Assembly (NCBI GenBank): GCA_009695065.1
Contig: SIBR01000023.1
Coordinates: 1 to 55,786 of the forward strand
Source of the DNA: Opitutus sp.
GTDB lineage: Bacteria > Verrucomicrobiota > Verrucomicrobiae > Opitutales > Opitutaceae
Length of the DNA stretch: 55,786 nt
Direction of reading: 5' to 3'
The notes under the pieces are model-generated. The model was not told the DNA's origin. It saw only the letters and a program-made list of their open reading frames with translations, and did not search any database. The translations under genes were made by a program, and so were the position numbers. Below, piece by piece: positions 10,158 to 18,730 of the stretch. How positions within the stretch are numbered: position 1 is the first letter of the stretch; every line of letters begins with the position of its first letter.

Positions 10158-10452
10158 CGACGGAGGCGGCGGGGTCTCTGCGTTTCCGGCGGAGAAATGC
10201 GGGCTGGCAGTCGGTGAAGTGGCGCCGCGGCGTCCGGACCGCGCTGACTGAGCCGGGAAGGCTCGAGCGGGTCGGAAGGCTCGAGCAGGTCAGGTTTCGG
10301 AAAGTGATAGTTCAAGCCTGACGTCGCCCCAAGTTTGGGGTCATGGCAGTATCGCAGCGGCGGGTGGCCGAAATCGGAGCTCCCGGAATGGCCCGCAAAC
10401 TCTGCCTCGAATTCCACGGCACCCGGCAAAATTCTGCCCCGAACCGTCGCCT
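10158..10452. other. Spacer with REP-like hairpins and a possible RAYT remnant
   Basis: Between the convergent cytochrome and sulfatase genes, GTCAGG near 10290 pairs with CCTGAC near 10317, and CCCCAAGTTTGGGG follows near 10327. A short stretch from 10388 reads MARKLCLEFHG, which resembles the start (MARKLRLEYSG) of the RAYT transposase at 24757 in this window. Similarity stops after about 11 residues. It may be the relic of a second RAYT/REP element. Confidence 0.4.
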
Positions 10453-12318
10453 TCAGCGGGAGGGATTGAGCAGGGTCAGGTTGATCTGCCGGACGTCCAT
10501 GACCGTCTTGCCGACGATCTGCGGCGCGCACAAGGTGAGGAGGCCGCGGCCTTTTTCCAGGCGCAGCGGGGCGAGAGTGAGCGGACGAAACTCCTTCATG
10601 CGCGACTCGCCCGCGGGCCGCGGAATCGTGTCCTGGTTCGTGTAGAGCGGCGGATCCCAGCCCGGCGCGACTTGGCCGGTGAGGGTGGCGCCGTTGAAGC
10701 TCAGCTCGATGGTCGAGCCCGCGTCCGGCACGGGGCAGGTGTAGTCGATGCTGACTTGATAAATTCCGGTGGTGTTGACCGCGATGTCCCACGTCATGGT
10801 ATCGGCGGGCTTCGTCCAGTTCACGAAATAGGAACTGTTCGGCGCGCTGGCGCTGCGCTGCACGCCGCCGTGCGGCACGCCGTCGCGCGCGGGCAGCGGC
10901 GTCCACGGGAACTCCGGGTAGCCGACCAGAAAAGGGCGGTCGTCCGGCGGCAATCCCGCGCCGCCGGCCTCCGCCTGCTTCTGACCCGGCCCGGCCTTCG
11001 TCCCGGGCGCGGCGCGGCCGGTGGCGCCCAGGACATCGTGGCGCCACGCGATCACGGCCTGCGAAAGGCGCGCGGCGACCTCGGGCTTTTCCGCGGCGAC
11101 GTCGCGCGTCTGACCGGGATCGGCGACCATGTCGAAGAGCGCGCCGCGCTGATCGAGGCGGTAGCGTTGGGTGCGGACGCTCACGTTGCCGTTCTGGTGC
11201 GAGAAGATCATGCGGTCAGGCCATTGGCCGCCGCCGCCGAGCAAGCGCGACGAAAGGTCCTGGCCATCGAGCGGTTTCGAACCCGGCAGCGGCACGCCCG
11301 CGAGTTTCGTGAGCGTGGGCAGGAGATCGATCGCGCCCGCGATTTCAGTCACGGTGGTCGCGGGCTTGATCCGTCCCGGCCAGCGGATGAAGAACGGCGC
11401 CCGCACGCCGCCTTCATCGGTGGTGCCCTTGCGGCCTTTCATGCCCCCGTTCCAGCGAAAGCTGTTCGGGCCGTTATCGGAAAAATAGATGACGATGGTG
11501 TTGTCGGACAGTTTGAGCTCATCGAGGCGGCGCAGCACGCGGGCGACATTTTGGTCAATATTCTCGCTCATCGCGAGGACGCAGCGGGTGATGGCGAGGT
11601 CCTCCTTGTCGCCCTCGATGCCCCGCTGGGTGATCGGCTTGTCCTTGAAGCGCTGCCAATCCTGGTCGGGCACTGCGAAGGGCGAGTGCGGGGTGTTGAA
11701 GGGCAGGTAGCAGAAGAACGGCTGCTGCTGATTTTTTTCGATGAACGCGATCGCGTGGTCGGTGAGGTCATCGGCGATATAGCCCTTTCCGCGCACGCGC
11801 TGGCCGTTGTGCTCGAGCGGCGAGTTGAAATATTCGCCCCAGTGGCCGGACGTAAAGCCGTAGTACTCCTCGAAGCCGCGGGCGTTCGGGTGGTAGGGCC
11901 ACTGGCTGCCGTTGTGCCATTTGCCAAACGCGCCCGTGGCGTAGCCTGCGGCCCGGAAGGCGTCGGCGATGGTTTTCTCGTCGAGGTTCAACCGCTCCTG
12001 CCCCGTCGAGACGCCCCGCACGCCGCCCCGCGGGTGATAGCGGCCGGTGAAGAACTCCGCGCGCGTGGGGGCGCACACCGGACACACGTAGAAGCGATCG
12101 AGGGTCGCGCCGTCGCGGGCCAGCGAGTCGATGGCCGGGGTGCGCAACTGCGTGTTGCCAGTCGCGCTCAAGTCACCCCAACCCTGATCGTCGGCCAGCA
12201 GGATCACGAGATTGGGCCGGCGCGTCTCGGCAGCAGAGAGCACGGTGGTGAGCACCGCGAAGGCGAAGCCGGCGAGCACCCGGGAAAAATTGGAACGGGC
12301 AACGAAGGGAAAGATCAT
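10453..12318 (-). CDS. Secreted Cys-type sulfatase (arylsulfatase family)
   Basis: The 621-residue protein begins with a signal peptide (VLAGFAFAVLTTVLSAAE). The alkaline-phosphatase-fold core starts with NLVILLADDQGWGDL, whose Asp pair binds calcium. The sulfatase signature CAPTR lies at residues 82-86, and Cys82 would be matured to formylglycine. Further conserved pieces are GKWHNG and YFSDNGP. After about residue 470 there is an extra beta-rich domain, probably carbohydrate-binding. It should remove sulfate esters from glycans in the periplasm or outside the cell. It is divergent from a TonB-dependent receptor, a usual pairing for sulfated-glycan uptake. No sulfatase-maturating enzyme is in the window. 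Confidence 0.93.
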   Translation of the reverse strand: MIFPFVARSNFSRVLAGFAFAVLTTVLSAAETRRPNLVILLADDQGWGDLSATGNTQLRTPAIDSLARDGATLDRFYVCPVCAPTRAEFFTGRYHPRGGVRGVSTGQERLNLDEKTIADAFRAAGYATGAFGKWHNGSQWPYHPNARGFEEYYGFTSGHWGEYFNSPLEHNGQRVRGKGYIADDLTDHAIAFIEKNQQQPFFCYLPFNTPHSPFAVPDQDWQRFKDKPITQRGIEGDKEDLAITRCVLAMSENIDQNVARVLRRLDELKLSDNTIVIYFSDNGPNSFRWNGGMKGRKGTTDEGGVRAPFFIRWPGRIKPATTVTEIAGAIDLLPTLTKLAGVPLPGSKPLDGQDLSSRLLGGGGQWPDRMIFSHQNGNVSVRTQRYRLDQRGALFDMVADPGQTRDVAAEKPEVAARLSQAVIAWRHDVLGATGRAAPGTKAGPGQKQAEAGGAGLPPDDRPFLVGYPEFPWTPLPARDGVPHGGVQRSASAPNSSYFVNWTKPADTMTWDIAVNTTGIYQVSIDYTCPVPDAGSTIELSFNGATLTGQVAPGWDPPLYTNQDTIPRPAGESRMKEFRPLTLAPLRLEKGRGLLTLCAPQIVGKTVMDVRQINLTLLNPSR

Positions 12319-12490
12319 GAGGGCAGGGTGTGATGGATCGGAAGCAGGACTCTTAGGGGAGCGGAATGGGGAGGGGCTGGGCGGCGCGGTCGGAACCTTG
12401 CCGGTTTCGGTGGCAAAAGGAAAGACCCGCGCGCGGGCCGCTGTCGCGATGAGCGGAGCGGGGAGGAATGTCGGTGATTTCCGATTCCGT

Positions 12491-12510
12491 CCCGCTTCTC
12501 TCGAAGCGGG
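12491..12510. repeat. 20-nt hairpin repeat copy (CCCGCTTCTCTCGAAGCGGG)
   Basis: An 8-bp perfect stem with a TCTC loop is followed by CTACAA. It belongs to a dispersed family also found at 16766, 16809, 22721, 34841, 34885, 42016 and 42857. It lies in the 12319-12660 divergent spacer between the sulfatase and the TonB receptor. A related degenerate copy follows at about 12537-12556. Confidence 0.7.
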
Positions 12511-12660
12511 CTACAAGATGGCACCCGATTCTCGTCGCCCGCCTCGGGAGTGGCGGGACTGACCACCCGAAGATATGCCCCGCCGCGATTCCACCAAATT
12601 GCCGCTCGCCGGCCCACCGCCGACTCGACAGATTTGCGCACCCCTCCCCCGGGGCACCCC

Positions 12661-15330
12661 ATGAAAATGAAAGCGGCTGTTTTGCTGCTGAGCGCGGCTT
12701 TGATTTTGCCGTTGGCCGCCCAAACCGCCCCCGCGGGCGCGCCGGGCGCCGAACCCGCCCGGACCGGTGACGCGCTCACGCTCTCCGTCTTCACCGTCTC
12801 CGAGGAAAAGGACGTCGGCTATGAATCGATGCAGACGACCTCTGGCATGCGCACGGTGCAGGCGCTGAAGAATGTCGCCAACTCGATCTCGATCATGAAT
12901 TCGCAGCTCATCGACGATCTCGGGGTCACCACCATCGAGGAAATGTCCCGGTGGTTCGTCACCGGCGAGCAGAGCCCCGATCCCGCGCAGCCCAACCAGC
13001 TCATCCTCCGCGGCGTCCGCAACAGCTTCGCCCTCCGCAACGGCTGGATCTGGTATTCCCCGATGGACTCGTTCGCCACGGAGCGCGTCGAAATCCTGCG
13101 CGGGCCGAACGCGTTCCTCTATGGCGAAACCGACCTCGGGGGCGCGAACAACCAAATCACGAAACGCGGCCTCTTCACCCGCAACTTTACCCGGACGAAG
13201 TTCATCCTCGGCGCCGGCGGGCTGCGCGCCGACCAGATTTCCGGCAACAATCTCCGCCGCGTCGAACTCGATCTCAATCGCGTGCTCCGGCGCGACACGC
13301 TCGCCCTGCGTTTTGCGGCCGTCGCGAGCAACAGCGAAGGCTGGGGCGATCACGTCCGGCGCGACATCCGCGGCCTCTACGGTGCGGTCACCTACCGCCC
13401 GTTTCGCGCGACCTCGATCAGCGTCATGGCCGAGCGAGCGAATAACACCTCCGTCAACTCCCAGGGCCTCTTCCTCGAAAACTACTCGTTCACCAATACC
13501 TCCACGCTCGCCGCGGCCGGCGGCCTGATTTACCTCCCCGCCACGGGCGCCTTCTATCGTGCCACCGGGCAGCGCCGCAGCAATGGCACCGGACTCACCG
13601 CCGTCGATGCGCGCGTCGTCCCCCGGGGCCTGCATGTCGCCGGGCCCAACAACACGTCCCAGGACAACTACAGTTCCGTCACCCTCGAGGTGGAGCAGCA
13701 CCTCGGCAAGAATCTCCATCTGCTGCTCTCGGGAAATTTCTACCAGCGCAAGACCGAGATCTACGCCTTGGCGGCGGCCCGGAATATTTTTCGCGACCTC
13801 TCGCCCTCGCTCCCGGGCGGCACCCCCAACCCCTATTTCAACCAACTCTACAGTGAGTATTTTCGCACCCACGCCTCCAGCGGGAATACCGTCCGCGACA
13901 TGCGCCTTTCCGTGGTCTACGATCTGAACGCGTCGTGGATGAAGCAGCAGATCGTGTTCAATGTGCAGCAACACCAGGACAACCCCAGTGCACAAAAAGG
14001 GGCGAAGTTCGGCGAATACATTGACCCCGCGAACCCCAACTTCCTCGGCCGGATCGACCCGGCGATCACGCAGGCGGCGTTCACGGCCAACCGCGCGACG
14101 TTTGGCAACAATCGTTTCATGCGCCGCCACTATCTCGGCGATGGGGACTCCGGCCGGATCACCGGCGACCTGGGGCCGGTGCCCGGGCTTTCGGTCTGGT
14201 ACCCCGATCTCTCGAACCTGGTGCCCGCGACCGGCAACGTCATCAACCGCCGTTTCTACACGCCCTCGGTCGGCGTCGGCGCTTCCGGCAGTTATTTCAA
14301 CAATCACTTCTTCACGCTCGTCGGCTACCGGCAGGATCACTTCAACATGAAGACCTCGGTCGGCGTGGTCCGCGCGCTCCCCAACACGTGGATCAACGAC
14401 TACGTCCCGGGGGCGTTCGCCCCGACCCCCAATCCCGCCTTCGTCAACTACAGCCTGGACGGCGCCAACTATGGGGTCGTGTTCCGCGTGAACGACACGC
14501 TCGCCTTCTCCGTCAACCGCGCGCAGTCGTTCCGGATCTCCGCCGGGGAAGGCGCCGACCTCTACACCCCGGGTGCCAAGCAGAGCATCCAGACGGGCGA
14601 GGGCCAGGACGCGTCCATTCGCCTCAGCCTCTTCGGCGGCCGGATGGAAATCAACACGACCTACTACGACAACTTCCAACCCAACGCCCGCCTCTCACCC
14701 GCCCCGGCCATCGCGATCCGCGACGAGATTTCCGCGATTTTCCCGACGACCTTCAATGCCGCCGGCACTGACTACCAAAAGCTGAAGACGAGTGGCGTCG
14801 AACTGGAACTCGTCGCCAATCTCACGCGCAACTGGCGGCTCACCCTCAATGCGGCCACCAACAAGCTGGTGACCGAGGAGCGCCTCCCGCTGCTCAAGGG
14901 TTTTCAAGCCGGGGCGAAAGCGCTCAACCAGCCCACGCCGCAGCTCGACGCGTTTCTCCTCACGTTTCCCGACGGCGTGCCCAACGCGGGCTACACCAAG
15001 ACGCGCGCCAACATTTTTACCCGCTACGATTTCAGCCGCGGCGCGCTCAAGGGCCTGTACGTCGGCGGTGGCGCCAACTGGCGCGAACCCACCTTTCGCG
15101 GCAATGCCGTGGTCGTGCAGGGCGGCACGGTGCAGGCGCTCTGGTCTCCTTCCTACTACATCGTGAGTCTCCTCGGCGGCTGGCGAACCAAACTCTTCAA
15201 GCGCCCGACCACGTTCTCGCTGAACCTGGATAACGCGTTCAACGAGGACTACTACCTCTCCGCGACGACCACCACCGGATCCTGGGGCGCCCCGCGGAGT
15301 TTCCGCTTCACGACCTCGGTCGATTTCTGA
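12661..15330 (+). CDS. TonB-dependent outer-membrane receptor
   Basis: The 889-residue protein starts at ATG 12661 with a signal peptide (MKMKAAVLLLSAALILPLAAQ). A plug domain follows: the TonB-box-like LSVFTVSEEKDVGYESMQTT near residue 40 and RVEILRGPNAFLYGE near residue 145 are standard. The remainder is a long beta-barrel ending in the aromatic strand FRFTTSVDF. Upstream in-frame codons back to 12550 lack a signal peptide, so 12661 is preferred. It imports a large or scarce ligand across the outer membrane using TonB energy. The divergent sulfatase suggests a sulfated oligosaccharide, but this is inferred. Confidence 0.93.
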   Translation: MKMKAAVLLLSAALILPLAAQTAPAGAPGAEPARTGDALTLSVFTVSEEKDVGYESMQTTSGMRTVQALKNVANSISIMNSQLIDDLGVTTIEEMSRWFVTGEQSPDPAQPNQLILRGVRNSFALRNGWIWYSPMDSFATERVEILRGPNAFLYGETDLGGANNQITKRGLFTRNFTRTKFILGAGGLRADQISGNNLRRVELDLNRVLRRDTLALRFAAVASNSEGWGDHVRRDIRGLYGAVTYRPFRATSISVMAERANNTSVNSQGLFLENYSFTNTSTLAAAGGLIYLPATGAFYRATGQRRSNGTGLTAVDARVVPRGLHVAGPNNTSQDNYSSVTLEVEQHLGKNLHLLLSGNFYQRKTEIYALAAARNIFRDLSPSLPGGTPNPYFNQLYSEYFRTHASSGNTVRDMRLSVVYDLNASWMKQQIVFNVQQHQDNPSAQKGAKFGEYIDPANPNFLGRIDPAITQAAFTANRATFGNNRFMRRHYLGDGDSGRITGDLGPVPGLSVWYPDLSNLVPATGNVINRRFYTPSVGVGASGSYFNNHFFTLVGYRQDHFNMKTSVGVVRALPNTWINDYVPGAFAPTPNPAFVNYSLDGANYGVVFRVNDTLAFSVNRAQSFRISAGEGADLYTPGAKQSIQTGEGQDASIRLSLFGGRMEINTTYYDNFQPNARLSPAPAIAIRDEISAIFPTTFNAAGTDYQKLKTSGVELELVANLTRNWRLTLNAATNKLVTEERLPLLKGFQAGAKALNQPTPQLDAFLLTFPDGVPNAGYTKTRANIFTRYDFSRGALKGLYVGGGANWREPTFRGNAVVVQGGTVQALWSPSYYIVSLLGGWRTKLFKRPTTFSLNLDNAFNEDYYLSATTTTGSWGAPRSFRFTTSVDF

Positions 15331-15503
15331 GGGTGCGTCTCGCTGGGTTCCGCCGCCTGGTTTCACCACGAAGGCCCGGAGCGGCGGAGCCGCCACCAAA
15401 CTTCGGTCAACGGATAGATTCAGAAGCCAGGAAGCCATGAATCAATTCTTGGTTTCACCGCCAGCTTCATGGCTGGGAAAACAGGGCCGGCGTGCTTGAC
15501 GGA

Positions 15504-16097
15504 TCATTTCGCGCCGAGCGCGCGGCGCAGCCCGTGCGCGGATTCGGCCAGCGACACCTGGAGGTAGCGCTCGCGTTCGGTCGCCGCGCGGCGGAGCGGC
15601 CGGTCCTCGGTGGGCGCCACGTGCGCGACCACCAGCACCGGGCCATCCCCTGCGAGTACCCCGGCCATCCGCGTGGCGCAGCCCTCCGCCGTGGTGAAGA
15701 CGTCGATGCGGCTGAAGCCGGCGCCACGGGCCAGAACCGCGTAGTCGACCGTCCCGGCGCCGGGCACCGGCTGGTTGCCGGTGATTTCGTAGGTCCGGTT
15801 TTCCAGGACGAACAGCACCAGATTGCGCGCGCCCGACTCGACGATCGTCACGAGCGTGCCCAGCGACATCAGCATGCTGCCGTCGCCGTTCAGACAGATC
15901 ACCTTCCGCTCCGGGCGCGCGAGCGCGATGCCCAGCGCCAGGTCCGCCGCATGCCCCATCGCGCTGTCGGCCGAGGCAAAATCCAGTTCGCTCGAGGAGT
16001 GGCGACCCCACGCCCGCACCGCCGCCATGGTGGTCACCACCACCGCATCGCCTCTCAGCCGGGCCAGGGGAGCCATCAATTCATCTTTCGTCATCAT
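15504..16097 (-). CDS. ThDP-dependent decarboxylase, C-terminal (beta) subunit
   Basis: The 197-residue protein corresponds to the pyrophosphate-binding half of a ThDP enzyme. The GDG...N motif is visible as GDGSMLMSLG followed about 22 residues later by ENRTYEITG. Size and split organisation match the ComE subunit of sulfopyruvate decarboxylase and the C-terminal half of phosphonopyruvate decarboxylase. It overlaps the alpha-subunit gene by 4 nt (ATGA), so the two are translationally coupled. The exact 2-oxo acid substrate is not determined by sequence. Confidence 0.85.
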   Translation of the reverse strand: MMTKDELMAPLARLRGDAVVVTTMAAVRAWGRHSSSELDFASADSAMGHAADLALGIALARPERKVICLNGDGSMLMSLGTLVTIVESGARNLVLFVLENRTYEITGNQPVPGAGTVDYAVLARGAGFSRIDVFTTAEGCATRMAGVLAGDGPVLVVAHVAPTEDRPLRRAATERERYLQVSLAESAHGLRRALGAK

Positions 16098-16681
16098 GTG
16101 GTATCCCGGGTGATGAGGAGCGCGGCGGGGTGCTCCCGCTGCCGCGCCAGGTCGATTGTCGTGCGGACCTTCACGACGTCGGCGTCGTCGTGCAGAAAAT
16201 CATAGGGCATGCCCCAGGCCTGCAGGGTCGGCTCGAAGAGGAGCGCGCAGGAGTCCACGTCCGGCCGGCTCAACTGTCGTCCGTCGATCGCCATGACTCC
16301 CTTTTCGGCGCCGGTCTTCGGCTCCGAACTCGAAGCGCCAAGCCCCGAACCCGGTGGCCGCGCCGACGGCAGCGTGGCGTAGCCGCGATAGGTCAGGAGA
16401 CACAGCAGGGGGATTCGCATGCGCATCGCCGTGCCGCGCAGGGCGTCGCCACTTTCCAGAAAGCCGGTGTTCTGAATCAGCACGGCCGGCGCACCGCCGC
16501 CGATCCATAATCCGGCCGCGACCGCCCAGGCTTCGCCTTCGCGTGTGACACCGAAGACCCGGATGTCCGGCTGCGCCGCCAGTCCCTCCAGCAGCGCCTT
16601 CGAGGCATTGTCCGGCAGCGCCACCACGTGAGTGATGCCGCAGGCGCGGAGTTGCTCAATGATAAGCCGGGCACTGGCCAT
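16094..16681 (-). CDS. ThDP-dependent decarboxylase, N-terminal (alpha) subunit
   Basis: The 195-residue protein, counted from the ATG at 16681, resembles the pyrimidine-binding half (ComD-like) of sulfopyruvate/phosphonopyruvate decarboxylases. Visible stretches are IIEQLRACGITHVVALPDNASK at the start and GEAWAVAAGLWIGG with the likely catalytic Glu. A GTG at 16711 would add ten residues without similarity. It forms an active site together with the beta subunit encoded directly downstream. Phosphonopyruvate mutase or sulfopyruvate biosynthesis genes are not nearby, so the pathway is open. Confidence 0.85.
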   Translation of the reverse strand: MASARLIIEQLRACGITHVVALPDNASKALLEGLAAQPDIRVFGVTREGEAWAVAAGLWIGGGAPAVLIQNTGFLESGDALRGTAMRMRIPLLCLLTYRGYATLPSARPPGSGLGASSSEPKTGAEKGVMAIDGRQLSRPDVDSCALLFEPTLQAWGMPYDFLHDDADVVKVRTTIDLARQREHPAALLITRDTT

Positions 16682-16765
16682 GCGCGAACTTGGCGCGGGC
16701 AGCAACTTCACGCCAACCTTTCTTTCGGCCAGCGATGAAAGGGAGGCTCATTGGAGTTGTCGGGC

Positions 16766-16833
16766 CCTCCTCTCCCGAGGAGGGCTACAAGAGGTGGGCG
16801 CATCTCGTGGCCCGCTTCGAGAGAAGCGGGAGA
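16766..16833. repeat. Head-to-head pair of the 20-nt hairpin repeat
   Basis: CCCTCCTCTCCCGAGGAGGG at 16766-16785 is followed by CTACAA. The inverted copy CCCGCTTCGAGAGAAGCGGG lies at about 16810-16829. The first stem differs from other copies at paired positions, so the hairpin is kept by compensatory change. It sits in the 16712-16920 spacer, which has no gene. Confidence 0.7.
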
Positions 16834-16920
16834 GGATCGCTTCACGCTGACAACCTACCGACGCAGCCAGAAGAACGAGGAAATCAGGAGGATGATTCAG
16901 GGGCCGGGCGAAAAGCGCCG

Positions 16921-18266
16921 TCACTGAAAATACGGGGAACCGTCCGCGCGAAAACTGGTGCCGCGCCGCCATGCGACCGGGGGCATGTGTTTGAAAGCCT
17001 CCTCATTGAGTTCCACGCCCCAGCCCGGCTTGTTGGGGATTTCCACATAGCCGTCTTTTTTCACCATCAGGGGCTCTTTCAACACCTCCTTGGCCGCGCC
17101 CGAGTCGGGGGCATGATATTCCAGAATCAAAAAGTTGGGCGTGGCCGCCGCGAAGTGGACGTTCACCGCCGTGGCGAGCGGGCTCATCGGATTGTGCGGC
17201 GCGACCATGATGTACTGCGCCTCCGCCATGGCCGCGATTTTCTTCAGCGTCAGGACGCCGCCACAACAACAGATGTCCGGCTGCACGATATCCAGGGCCT
17301 GGCGCTCGATCAGTTGCTTGAACTCGTGAATGCCATAGTTGGACTCGCCGCTGGCCAGGGGCATGTTGACGTGGTCGGAGACCTTTTTCATCGCATCGTA
17401 ATTTTCCGGGCGAATCGCCTCCTCGACCCAGAACGGATGGTAGGGCTCGAGTTCATTCGCCAGCTGGATGGCCCGGTGGGGCTCGAAAAACTTCGCATGG
17501 ATGTCGACGGCGATGTCCACATCGGGGCCCACGGCCTGCCGCACGGCGGCGACATGCTCGACCGTGGCGCGCGTCGCCTGGTTGTAGGGCATGTCCCCGG
17601 GCGCCTGGATTCCCATCTTGAGCGCGGTGTAGCCGTATTTCTCGATCATCGCCCGGGCGTTTTCCCCGGCCTGCGCGGGCGTCGCGCCGCTGGTGCTCTG
17701 GTAAACGCGGACCTTGTTGCGCACGCGGCCGCCGAGCAGCGCCCAGACCGGCCCGCCGGCGGACTTGCCCGCGAGGTCCCACAGGGCGTGCTCGATGCCG
17801 CTGATGGCGGAGTTGACGACGATGCCGCCGGGAAAGCGCGTCGTGTTGTACATCAGGTCGAAGAGGTATTGCACGTTGCGCGGGTCGTTGCCGATCAGCC
17901 AGGACTTGAAGTCCTCGATGACCTTCACCGTCGCCTCGTCCGGACCGGCGGAGTAAGCTTCCCCGATCCATAGAGGCCCTGATCGGTCAGGATTTTGACG
18001 TAGACCCAGTTCCGGTCGTCCGCACCGACGAGGAACGTCTTGATCTCGGTGATTTTCATCGGCGGCGAATTGCCGATTCGTCCGCCATCGAGGGGCTGCA
18101 CGCCCTCGCCGCGGGCGCCGATGGCGCCACGCGTCATTCCGCCCGCCCGCCGGCGGGTGGCGGCTGCGGCGTCGTCAGGCGCCGGCTTTTCCGCCGCCTG
18201 TCCCGGCGCGATGAAGGGAGCGGCCGCCAATAAACCACCGGACCATAGAAAGCGTCTTCGATTCAT
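16921..18266 (-). pseudogene. Tat-exported mandelate racemase/enolase-superfamily enzyme, frameshifted
   Basis: The ATG at 18266 has a good ribosome-binding site (AGGAGGGAAT just upstream) and opens a Tat signal (MNRRRFLWSGGLLAAAPFIAPGQA). The N-terminal capping domain begins at MKITEIKTFLVGADDRNWVY. At about 17967 one base is missing: reading runs LYGSGKLTPPV to a stop, while the next frame resumes with GEAYSAGPDEATVKVIEDF and continues to 16921. The barrel keeps the metal ligands of the family (DIHAKF, EEA, ASGES, VAPHNP) and looks most like sugar-acid dehydratases of the D-galactonate/mannonate type. With the base restored it would be about 449 residues. A periplasmic location is unusual for this superfamily. 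Confidence 0.85.
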
Positions 18267-18464
18267 ATTCCCTCCTGTTGGTGAAAAAAACTTTTTGCAC
18301 GGCACGTGACCGTGGGTTGGGGTAACCTGGACCAGTTATCGTTTGGCGGCCCGGCGAGTCGAGTCGCAACCGCCCGACTGTTCTTGCCGTCAACCCGACG
18401 GGGGTTGCCTTTAACCTGTGAGTGCAACGCGGAAACCCGGTGTTCTCCGTGCGGAATCAGCCCG

Positions 18465-18697
18465 GCCTCCGCGCCGTTGCGTCGTTGCGCGAGTCTCCTG
18501 CCCGGATCCAATCCATTTTCCCGCCCGCTTCGCTCACGGCGCGGCGACGCAGAGCCCGGACTGACCTGAGTTGTTTTGGCAGGTTTGAACCGTGATGCCT
18601 CCTTCCGCGCCGTTGCGCCGTTGCACGAGTTCCTCTGCCCGGATCCAAACCATGCTTTCGCCCGCTTCGCTCAAGGCGCAGAGGCGCAGAGTTCGGA
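18465..18697. repeat. Two direct copies of a roughly 95-bp non-coding repeat
   Basis: Copy A (about 18465-18560) and copy B (about 18601-18697) share the series CCGCGCCGTTGCG, TGCCCGGATCCAA, CCCGCTTCGCTCA and CGCAGAG with small differences. They fill most of the 18306-18730 spacer between the enolase-superfamily gene and the PIG-L gene. No gene is visible there. Confidence 0.7.
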
Positions 18698-18730
18698 GCT
18701 TGCCGGACCACTTTTGATTTTCCGCGTCCC

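Noticed and set aside
10672..12333. 553-codon open frame antisense to the sulfatase
   Set aside because: No recognisable fold; the sulfatase signature lies on the opposite strand.
12511..14679. 722-codon open frame antisense to the TonB receptor
   Set aside because: Low-complexity Arg/Gly/Glu/Ala/Val-rich translation with no domain; the sense strand is a clear receptor. Such shadows are expected in GC-rich DNA.
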